Positions 50,638 through 64,000 of a stretch of DNA of 64,000 bases are shown here, piece after piece. Both the position numbers and the translations under genes were made by a program. Numbering within the stretch: the stretch's first letter is position 1; each line of letters begins with the position of its first letter. This DNA comes from Aptenodytes patagonicus. Taxonomy: Eukaryota > Chordata > Aves > Sphenisciformes > Spheniscidae. The stretch spans positions 17,508,101 through 17,572,100 of the forward strand of contig NC_134957.1 of NCBI RefSeq assembly GCF_965638725.1, given 5' to 3'. The notes beneath the pieces were generated by a model. The model did no database searches. It was not told where the DNA came from and saw only the letters and a list, made by a program, of their open reading frames with translations.

Positions 50638-53364
50638 GGTGCATATAAGCTTTGGACAGAATTGGTTTCCTCACTTTATGCACTCTGATATACACTACGC
50701 AGGAGTCTGTGAGAGGAAGAAAAGGAATGCCAAGAGGACTACCACAAAACTACCATTACAGATGCATCTGTAATAATAAGCGCTAGCGAAATGCAGAAAG
50801 ACAGCAGGACTGATCCTATTTTTGCGCCCACTTCTGCTGACTACCACTTCTGTAGTTCCCTGTAGCAACCCTGCTGACTGTGCAGCAGTCTGCATGAATA
50901 GCCAGTCATCTCCTGCAGCTTGCGATTCTTCCCTCCCAGCACAGTAATATTCAGCAGTTTTAACTTACAATACAGCCAAGCCAAAACCTGCTTCTGCTAC
51001 ATTCTAAATCCGCTATAAACAATGACTCCTACTTGTCTGCTTGTTAAAGTATGGCAGATGAGAGAGTGAAATGCAGATCTTGTGTCACTGCCATTAACAC
51101 TGATTCACTGTGAGGCACAGGGTGTGGAACAACCACAAATAACCACGTAGAGTGAACAAGGTGCAGAGTCACAGAAATCAGAGAAATTTCTGAGAAATTT
51201 CCAGCCCCGTGACTGGAAAGTTAGGCTTACTCAGCTGGACAGAGTCTACTGAAAGAGCAGCCAGGCCAGCAGCAAAGTACCCTTTTACTGTTCCGCAGGC
51301 AGCGAGAGCTGAGGATGCCCGGCAACACTAGAAGTTGTTTTCTGCTGACTGCAACCAAGTCCGTTTCTCTGCTCTGCACGAGTGTCTCTGTAATATAATT
51401 CCCTCTATTTGCTTGTAGCCGTATTGAAAAAGTAATAATATTGCAGAAAAAGAAAACACACTGACGTAAACAGAATTCTTCTGGATTTACATCAGCATGA
51501 ATAACAGCAAGTTCAGACACAGAAATTTGCATCTGAATTCCTCTGCTGATTAGTTGGGTTGGGACGAAGTGTTTCTGATAGTCAATCAGTAGTCCTGAAC
51601 CACAACTCATAGCCTGTGTCACTGAGCGGGGACAGATACGTCTGACACTTCTCTGTGGCACTCTGTGTCCAGGCTCTGAGACGATGTGGTTAAATTAAGC
51701 TGTCCAGCTGCTTGTGCTTTCTAGATGTGGTCAGCCTTGGGTTTGGCTCCTGAGGAGCTTGTCAAGGTCCCAGTTTTCTGAAGGGCTGAAAAGAGCTTGG
51801 GAATCAATGAAATACCAGCCCAAAGCACTTACCAGCAGCTAGTCAGCTACAGCACTGGCTGGAGAGACAGAAGAACTAGCAGGAAGAGAAGATCAGGAGG
51901 ATGAGAAATAAGAGGGCAAAAATGTGGAGCTCAGGACAGGAAGCAGAGGAGAAGACAGGCTTCCAGGGCTCACACTAGCCTTGATCACCTCTCCCAGACT
52001 ACACAGACAGCTAAAAAGCAAACCAGCGCTGCTTTAGGCAGGGTTTGCTGTAATCCTTCCAGACACCAAGGGGCCTCGAACAGCTCTTGTGAGACTCGTC
52101 GTGCCTGGGTGAGCGTCTCTCCATGGAGAATTTTTGGGCTCAGAAGAGGCCTTTTCTGTTTGACACCACACCTCAGGCTGTGCTTACCTTACAGCATGTC
52201 CCGAGCAGCAGCTGGAAGAAGCTTCCTTTGTTGCATGAGATGCAACAAACGAGTGGGCCTCATCTGTCACACACACAGAGCTCTTCAGGGGTCTGTGTCC
52301 CAAGTCTCACCTCCCCAGCGGTTCCAGCACAAGACCTTCCCATCAGCTGCTAAGCCACTTTCCAACCTGTTGACCAGCTCCCCCTCAGATGCTTCCCCAT
52401 GTCTTGGCACAAATCCTACGCCTGGGTCCTCAGGGTTCTTTTCTCCCATCTGCCTTTCAAAGCAGACACCTAATGCTGCAGTTGTTCTTCCCAATTTTGT
52501 TACTGAGGAGATGAAACCAAACGAGGAAAACTCCCGTAAGAAACACAGAATGAAGTGTGCCAATGAGCAAAGGAAAGCTTCACAGCTCGCTCTTGCTCTG
52601 TAGTATTACCTGTTGATATTCATTCTCCCATCTCGTACAAACCCAAACCAGCTTCCCATTGCTCTCACTACCTCCTTTCACCTTCAAGCAGCAAGCATCT
52701 CTACCAGACCACAAGGACTAGGACCTGCACTTTGCTCATTTATTCCTCTAGCAGCTGAATCCTTGTAACAGCCCCTTGTCATCCTGGGAGAACGGCTGCT
52801 GGGAATTCAGCACGCTGCGTTCTGCTAAAACATCTCTGGCCTCTCTCACGTAGCGTCCGTGGTCCTTTCCCTCTGAAGGGCTCTGTGTCGCAAGTGCTGC
52901 TGTTCAGAGCCTCCAGCTCCTCTCTGCAATGGGCTGGACTCAGTCTGCGTTTGGCAGAGCACGGAGCTGGAGGCTGGTTTAGTTCACAAATTGTCGAGAC
53001 TGGCAGAAACTTGACAAACAGAGAATTTGGCAGGATCCCACATCTGCTTTCCTGCTCATACCGTCTTCCCCTTCCAAGCAACAGCAATCGCTCTGGGCAG
53101 CTGTAAGTAGGGCTGAGCAGAGGTGAGTTACGGAATGAGGGCTCAGTAGGAGGAGACTGGCCCGCTGCTCTTCATGCTGTCTCAGAACCCCTTTCCAGAC
53201 TGGCCTGAAGTTTGTCACCTGTACAATATGTTGCAGCTCAAGAGAAAAAAAAAAGAAATAAATTGCACTAAGTAGACTTTTTACCTCCAGAATCTACGCT
53301 TAGTCATACTGAACCTTAGCTTTTCTACTTACTGGCTACGGATACCCAACTAGCAGTCCACAGG
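50638..53364. other. Intergenic between the two LTRs
   Basis: No gene is recognised on either strand. Upstream exons of the AKAP14-like gene would be expected here; I looked for its FLYIYYVHWS-type block and did not find it. The plus-strand open frame at 52109-52603 has no family and no ATG context. A short A-rich tract lies at about 53242-53262. Confidence 0.55.
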
Positions 53365-53963
53365 TATCATGGTTTAACCCCAGCTGGCAACTAAGCACCG
53401 CACAGCTGCTCACTCACTTCCCCCCCCCACCCCGGTGGGATGGGGGAGAGAATTGGAAGTGTAAAAGTGGGATGACTCGTGGGTTGAGATAAAAACAGTT
53501 TAATAATTAAAAAAAAGAAATAATAACAACAACAAATTGTAAGGGAAAAAAATAACCAGGAGAGAGAAAAATAAAAACTAAGACAGACAAGTGATGCAAA
53601 TGAAAACAATTGCTCACCACCAACCCACCGATGCCCAGCCAGTCCCTGAGCAGTGCCCTCTCCCCACAACCTCCCCTCTAGTTTTATTGCTGAGCATGAC
53701 GTCATATGGTGTGGAATATCCCTTGGGTCAGTTGGGGTCAGCTGTCCCGGCTGTGTCCCCTCCCAACTTCTTGTGCCCCCCCAACCTACTCGCTGGTGGG
53801 GTGGGGTGAGGGGCAGAAAAGGCCTTGACTCTGTGTCAGCACTGCTCAGCAACAACGAAAACTTCCCTGTGTTATCAGCACTGTTTCCAGCACAAATCCA
53901 AACCACAGCCCCATGCTAGCTGCTGTGAAGAACATTAACTCTCCCCCAGCCGAAACCAGCACA
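53365..53963 (-). mobile_element. Avian endogenous retrovirus solo LTR (type 3)
   Basis: A block of about 599 bp starting TATCATGGTTTAACCCCAGC and ending GAAACCAGCACA, flanked by the near-identical pentamers ACAGG and ACAGC, which look like a 5-bp target duplication. The sequence is one of the most common LTR types in bird genomes as I remember them. On the minus strand an ATTAAA/AATTATTAAA signal lies near 53.50 kb. A solo LTR with no internal region. A 5-bp duplication fits the ERVL group. Good preservation of both ends suggests a moderate age. Confidence 0.78.
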
Positions 53964-54213
53964 ACAGCTCACAGCCACTGGTCAGAAACCTTATATCCTA
54001 GCACAAGCTTAAAATTGTAACATCCGAAGTCTTTGCCTTCACAAAAGAATACTCACAGAGGCTTTAAACCAAAACTATTCTAATCCATATCAGAAATGTT
54101 GTACAAATACACGGGTTATTTTTGAAGAAGTAGGTAGTAGCCCTCACCTAATTAAAACCTCTGCTTATTGAGGTCCTGTGTGTGAACTCTGCCCTGCCTC
54201 TCCTCTCTTGCAG
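53964..54213 (+). other. Intronic sequence upstream of AKAP14-like exon
   Basis: Lies between the LTR and the acceptor TCCTCTCTTGCAG. No exon is seen. Confidence 0.4.
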
Positions 54214-54849
54214 ACCTTGCCTGAGGAGGTATTCTTCACTCTGGAGTCCAGCAGGCTGATTCACAGGTAAATGTTATTACCCTTCCATCACGACACAACT
54301 CGGGAGGTTCTAGCAAGCTTCTCCACGCCAAAAACAAACGGAGCTTGATGTAAATAAGTTCGCAATAATAGCAGAGAGGTGGAGTAAGCGGTCAAAATCT
54401 TGCTACGCAAAACCAAATGACCCTGCTTATCATTAGCTTCACTCCACCACAAGCATGGACAGCCAACCCATGAGCATCTGCCTTCTCCGTAATGAATTTG
54501 CCCTGGGTTTACACAGGTCTAGGTGGTGGTCTTTTTTTCAGCAGATAGGCTTGCCCTGTCAATACAGGCCAGCTCTCAGCTGGCCAAACTTGGATTCAGT
54601 ATTATTCTTACCATTTACCCTCTTTTTATTCCATCCTCCAGGCCAGAACAGTGTCAATTTAGAGACAAGTGGCTTAAGAACATTGTTGAAAATAATCCTC
54701 ATGGAAAGACCTACTTTCTAATGAACAGCTCCAACTCACCATCACCAACGCTCTGTTGGTATTTTGTGGAGAATCAATTAAACACAATGAAGAAAGAATG
54801 GCTCTTCCTTATCAGCATTTCTACTTTGTGGATACATAAAAAGCATTAA
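54214..54849 (+). CDS. AKAP14: AKAP14-like gene, last two exons (partial)
   Basis: A-kinase anchoring protein 14 (AKAP28) anchors protein kinase A in cilia. Exon 54214-54266 (TLPEEVFFTLESSRLIH) joins in phase 2 to exon 54642-54849, which begins RPEQCQFRDKWLKNIVENN after the acceptor CCATCCTCCAG. Human AKAP14, as I recall it, ends ...[20 protein letters not shown]..., so RLIHRP and FR(D/E)(K/N)W.KN align, and the gene sits between NDUFA1 and NKAP in the same orientation as in human. Both splice borders are good (AG|GTAAAT, CAG|G). The C-terminal tail is longer than human and ends at a stop at 54847-54849. Upstream exons were not found, so the gene may be diverged, broken, or simply missed. Confidence 0.5.
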
Positions 54850-56149
54850 ATCCGTGCAAAATCAACTACGGCCTGACCTGGCAGCTGGCTTTACATGACG
54901 GTCCCTTGCAGGTCCCATGGGTGGGCACGGCAGGACAGAACCAGGTTCCAGAATGTAAAGGGGAAGAGGCAGCTGGGCTGGACTTGCTGTTTGCGAACAC
55001 CAGGTCTGCAGAACTCCAGGGCAAACGTTATAGGACTTTTATTTTCTTTATACAAACATACAAGACACCTCTGCTGCCAAAACTACAACACAGAGATTTA
55101 GGAGAACAAAAAGCCCTCTAGAAAACGCTTCGTTTTTACAAGCATTTGAAAAAGAGGCGGCTAAGGGGGGTATGCTTGGAAATACGCAGTTGAATCGGAG
55201 ATAACCATCACAGAAGCACCACCCAGAGTAGGCCTCTGAGTACAGAGTTTAAAGAGAGCCATGTAAAGCTGCTGAAAGAGACCAAATTAAAATACCACGG
55301 GAGTTAAAATAAGGTTTTAATCTAGAACACTTCCATAGAAAAAAAAAAATCTCAAATAAATTGAAAGATACGTCCTTGTTACCACCTGTGTACACCCAGG
55401 GGTTCCAATCACTGCACCCCACTGCTCTGATACCTATGTATAACATAGGAGAAAAAGAAGCAACTTAGTTCTTCACCACGGGCTTTGGTGGATTGAAGAT
55501 CAGACCCTCCTATTACTATTACCGTTACTTTATACCCCAATTGCGATCTGCTTGCTTTAAAGTAACTGAAGCCCATCTGTATTAAATTACAAACTCATTT
55601 CTATTTACAAGTCTAGTCTGAACCACAAACCAAACTCAACTGTTTTGAGGAAAAAAAAAAAAATCTAAAAGGCTTATGAAAAAAATACCTAAGCGGACAG
55701 TCTGAGATCTTAAACAGGAACTTGGGAGTTCCTTCATTTTTGCTACTGGTACCAGTAGCTTGCTTCTGACGGTCAGTCCACTCTTTAGTCAAAATAAATG
55801 GAAAAATCGCACTTATCGGCATCAGGTAACAAAGTCCTCCCATCGAATCCTCCCGCTTGTCCAATTCAAAGCGAGCACAGAACATCGCCACCTCTAATCT
55901 TCCCTGCCTGTTTCTGCCTTCCCTGCCTTGTAGCCTTTCACTTTACAGGGATTCCTTGTAGACGGTGAACAAATCACCCAAGAAAATCTGACAAAAGTAA
56001 CTCTGTTTCCTTGATACAAGTAATCCACTCCTGAGGCTTGGCCCTGATGGGTGAGAGACACTGCAGCACTTGCAGCTTTTTTCAAATCACAACTGGAACA
56101 GGTTAGCTCCCGCTTGGTAGAATCTATGGTGTCCAGTTCAAACAAAGAA
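54850..56149. other. Between AKAP14-like stop and NKAP stop (convergent 3' ends)
   Basis: No coding exon is seen. It must contain the NKAP 3'UTR (minus) and the AKAP14-like 3'UTR (plus). Possible signals are AATAAA on the plus strand near 55355, and ATTAAA (55317-55322) and AATAAA (55038-55043) on the minus strand. None is clearly decisive. Confidence 0.45.
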
Positions 56150-60546
<4,397 letters not shown>

Positions 60547-60777
60547 GGCGGCGGGGCGGCCGCCGCGGATGAGCCACTTCCGGGCGGCGCGCGGCTTCCG
60601 GCGCCCTCCCGCCCGGGCGGGGGCGGGCGGCGGGGCGGAAGCGGGGCAGCCCCGCCCGCGGGGCGCACCGCCCCACCCGCCCGTGCGGCAACACGGCTCC
60701 GCGGCGGCGGCGTTCCCGGCGGCGGCTCCCTTTGTGCTGCCGGCGGCGAGCCAGCCCCGCGGCGGCCCCCCGGCGGC

Positions 60778-60805
60778 ATGGACGCGCGGGCAGCGGCGGC
60801 GCCAG
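60778..60805 (+). CDS. First coding exon of an unidentified rightward gene (partial)
   Basis: ATG in the context GGCGGCATGG, then DARAAAAP and one extra base, followed by a strong donor G|GTAAGG. A short Ala-rich first exon next to a CpG-island promoter and divergent to NKAP is typical of a real gene. I do not recognise it. Possible downstream exons are noted in the findings. The rest may extend past the window end. Confidence 0.45.
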
Positions 60806-63800
60806 GTAAGGCGGCGCGGGCGGCGGCGGGGGGCCGCGCCCCGGGGGCGGGGAGCAGCGGCGGGCGGCGGCGGCGTGGGCCCGTCCCCGCCCCGCCCCGC
60901 GGGCTCCGGCGGGCAGCCGGGCGCGGGGCCGCGGCCGGGAGCTGTCCAGGGCGGCCCCGGAGCAGCACTGCCCGGCGGACAGCTCACGGCCCGCCCCCTC
61001 CGCCGGGGAGCAGGCGGGGAGACCCCGTTACTCGCCCTCCCCCGGACCCCGCGGGGCTGCGGGCGCCGGGGCTCTCCTTCCCCGGGCACCGGGGCCCAGC
61101 GCCGCCCGGCACCTTCACGGCCGGTTTTTGAAAATTAAAAAATACGGCACCTCCCAGACCGGCCTGTCACGGTTCTGGCCGCCGGTCTCGGTGGCAGCAC
61201 GTAAGGAGCACCCGAAACAGCAGCGATTTGGGGAGAAACTTACACGAGTTATGTGTGAAGATAAGACGCTCACTGTCCTCCTTCTGTGAGCGTCCTTCCC
61301 CTTCAGGGTGCCAGCTTTGAGCACTTGCAGCGGTGCTTTCTTAAAAAAACCCCCAAGTTTCTGCTCTGCCCTGGGAAGCGCGGCATAACGTTGCTGGGCT
61401 CCTGCGAGCCCGGCGTAAACGGGGCATTTCAGAAAGCCCGTGCTGGTTTATGCTGCCTAGAAAAGATGTCTGAGTATGTCGGTCTCTTTTTCACAAATGA
61501 AATGCTATTTCAGTTCCCAAACCTATCATAAGCAGCATAAAAAAATCTGTAAGAAGGAGGAAGCCTGTTTAAATTGTGTATTATCTTGGGTGCGTGTAAC
61601 CACATGCAGAACGGGGACGGAAAAGGTGTTACCAGCAGTTTGCGTGTGTGTGTGGTGTTACCGTACCCTGCGTCTGTCTGAGGACAGCCCGGTATCTCCC
61701 TGCTGTGGGGCTTTGTGAGTATTTTGAATATCGGGGACTACTGCTTGCCTAATTAAACTAGATAAGGCTGTCTTTTCAAAGGCTGTTGTTTTGATCGGCG
61801 GTAGGGTCATTTGAATGAGACAGCTGGAAGTCTGCAGTGGCTGTATTTTTGCCAGCTGAATCCGTACTGCATGAATTACGGCTCAGTGACTTTGTCTCTC
61901 TGAGCTTCCAGCCTCAGGAAGAACCTGAAACCGCGGGTGGTCCTGAGACTTAGCAGTCCGTGTCCCCGCTCTCCTCACAGGCTGCCCGAGTTCGTTTACC
62001 CCTGTGGTATGTGAAGTCAGATGTCCCCAGGAAGAAGTCCAGGCCACTGTGTACGCCCAGCGCTGGTTACATGAGGTCATGTCACCAACCCATGAGAGGG
62101 ATGGAAGTTGCTGGGCCAGACACGTAACGTAGGGACCCATCCACATGGCACGTAAATGTACCCCTGAGGCCTTCGTGAGGGCATGTGGCCCCCCCTAGCT
62201 TCTCCCCCGGGATCCCCCACAGCCGGGGCTCAGGGCTAGCCCCAGAAAGGGGTGGAAGACCCTGAAACGTGGCCGGCGGCAGCGTGCTGTGCACCGGAGC
62301 CTGGGTTTACTGTGTGCTGACGCGGGCTGGCTGAGGAGCGGACAGGCAGGGGGTTTCAGAGGCACTGAGCACTGCAGCGCTTGGTGCAGCTGGCTACCAG
62401 CCTTCGGTTGTACTGAGGCAGCTCTCATGATAAGGCCACTCACGTCTGCACCCGAGGGTCTGTCTTGGCAAAATCGTGACTAAAACATCTACCTCTCAGG
62501 AGCACTCTGCACCTCTGTTACTTAATATTGTAAAGTCATTTGAAGTATTTTTATACACAGGTCATACAATGCACATATATACAGTACGTAACAGCATCTA
62601 CAACTACTAATGTCAATAAAAAGTATCACTGGACTTTAAATTCAGTTATATGAGGCTTTATATAATGGGATTGACAGGAAAAATACTCTCTGAAAATTCC
62701 TCGAGGCACTAATGGTGGAAATCAGTATTTTAGAGTCCTTCAGAAGCAGTGGTGGTTTGTTTGAAATTCCACAGTGGAATAGTATTTCTGTCCCTAAAAG
62801 TAGTCTTAGCTAGGATAACTGTTGAATTTTGATTTTACTGAAGGGCCTAAGGGGAAATTCACTGTCCTGTTTATCAAATTTTATTTATTTTAATGTAAAA
62901 TACATTTTTTCATGACAGAGAACACTTCTTTGTCTCTCAGATTTGTCAAGTCTTTAAAAGAATTTTCTGTTCCCGCAAACTGTATTTTTAAAAAAGAAGA
63001 GAGCTCTTCAAATTGCTTAACTGAAAACTTGTTACTGAATTGCGGGTTTTTTTTTTTGTCTTCTCACAAAAGCCTACACATAACTTCTTTAAATTTGTAC
63101 TTCGTATTTTCAGAGCCTCCATCCCAGTTTTTTTTGATCACTCCTATGCATCAAAATAAAAGTTGCTATTGTCTCTTACCTATTTTTTCAGTTCCAAGAA
63201 CACCACGTTTAGTTCTATGTTCTAGATGTTTCTCGTCAATATCTTAGATAAAATGGTTCTTTTAATTTGTCACTATATAAGTTTTATGTGAGTCAAATCA
63301 CCAAACACTTTCTAGGCTTATCTAAAAATAAAAGAGGAGGACCCCCCCCCCCCCCAAACGAAGAGGTGCATGCTAGACAAAAAAAAATTCACATTGAAAT
63401 TCTGCATTCAGGTGCAGGAGGACTGAGTGGCAGCTTCAGTAAAATTTTGTAAGCTGGTCAGAGCATTAGCTCTGCCCTGACCATGGCAAGGTGACAGTGG
63501 GGTTCAGATTTTTATATCCGATATAAGAAGTTGCCATAGAGAGAAGCTTCTGCAAAAAGGTAAAAGTCAAGGAGATGGTGCAACTCTCACAGCTAGACCA
63601 GCATCTTTTAAATTAGCCAGCATTTCTGTGCCCAAGGGTAAGCAGTTCAAGCCTGATTTTTGAGAACTGATGATGCTTCAGGAGCAGGGCTCCTTCCAAA
63701 TCAGTGCTCATCTTTAGCTGTAAATTTTCCCGTTAGTTATTTAGAAATGAGATAGGCAATGAGAAGAAAACTCCTTAAAGCTGAAAGATGAAAGGCTAAG

Positions 63801-64000
63801 AAATGGTTTAATTTGGATCATCAGACATTTTTGGAGGAGAAAAAAGAACACTGGATTATACGTTAAAAATTAAAATGATTATAATGTTATTTTCATTTAA
63901 GATAACCTCCTATGTAAAAATTACTAATAACCTGTATCAAAGGAGAAAACATAATTGAAGGGTTATCTGAGGAAGAAAAGCCTACCTTTTCCCCTGATTA
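60806..64000 (+). other. Right end: probable first intron of the unidentified gene
   Basis: CpG-rich up to about 61.12 kb, then ordinary and AT-rich sequence. A poly-C tract lies at about 63342-63355. Two plus-strand segments near 62.92-63.16 kb follow acceptor-like sites in the phase expected after the 60778 exon, but their donors are weak. No other gene or repeat is recognised. Confidence 0.4.

Noticed and set aside
49838-50773. Plus-strand open frames of up to 311 codons
   Set aside because: They follow the tandem units of an LTR; the translated repeats are not a protein.
52109-52603. Plus-strand open frame of 164 codons, considered as an upstream AKAP14 exon
   Set aside because: The sequence does not resemble AKAP14 or any family known to me, and it begins without an ATG.

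Overview
The window is vertebrate nuclear DNA, almost certainly from a bird. It holds split genes with introns up to 7.7 kb, CpG-island promoters, a CR1 LINE 3' end with the avian CATAGAAT-type tail, and three LTRs of types I recognise (from memory) from bird genomes. The gene order SEPTIN6 - SOWAHD - RPL39 - UPF3B - NDUFA1 - AKAP14 (partial) - NKAP matches human Xq24, so this is the conserved block that sits on avian chromosome 4. RNF113A, which lies between UPF3B and NDUFA1 in mammals, is absent.

Layout. About 1-28.2 kb is SEPTIN6 on the minus strand: nine coding exons, three of whose eight introns exceed 5 kb, and a CpG island at its promoter. SOWAHD (plus, one exon) follows at 30.6-31.6 kb behind an LTR. 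From 31.6 to 37.8 kb no known gene is recognised, but three weakly supported minus-strand exons with compatible splice phases may be an unrecognised gene. RPL39 (minus, three coding exons) and UPF3B (minus, ten coding exons) follow head to tail. UPF3B and NDUFA1 (plus, three exons) are divergent, with start codons about 450 bp apart in one CpG island that carries two direct copies of a ZNF143-like motif. Between NDUFA1 and NKAP are two LTRs and the last two exons of an AKAP14-like gene. NKAP (minus, nine coding exons) shares a CpG island with the first coding exon of an unidentified rightward gene at 60.8 kb.

All complete coding models were assembled by hand and close in frame: SEPTIN6 426 aa, SOWAHD 338 aa, RPL39 51 aa, UPF3B 482 aa, NDUFA1 70 aa, NKAP 359 aa. 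The genes are housekeeping or signalling genes without a common pathway: septin cytoskeleton, ankyrin-repeat protein, ribosome, nonsense-mediated decay, respiratory complex I, and nuclear RNA/transcription factor. What joins them is old synteny.

The most unusual signal is that three neighbouring genes (UPF3B, NDUFA1, NKAP) each need a GC-AG intron, all within about 13 kb. I see no clearly new biological system; the best leads for something undescribed are the three-exon candidate at 33.7-36.5 kb and the gene starting at 60.8 kb.
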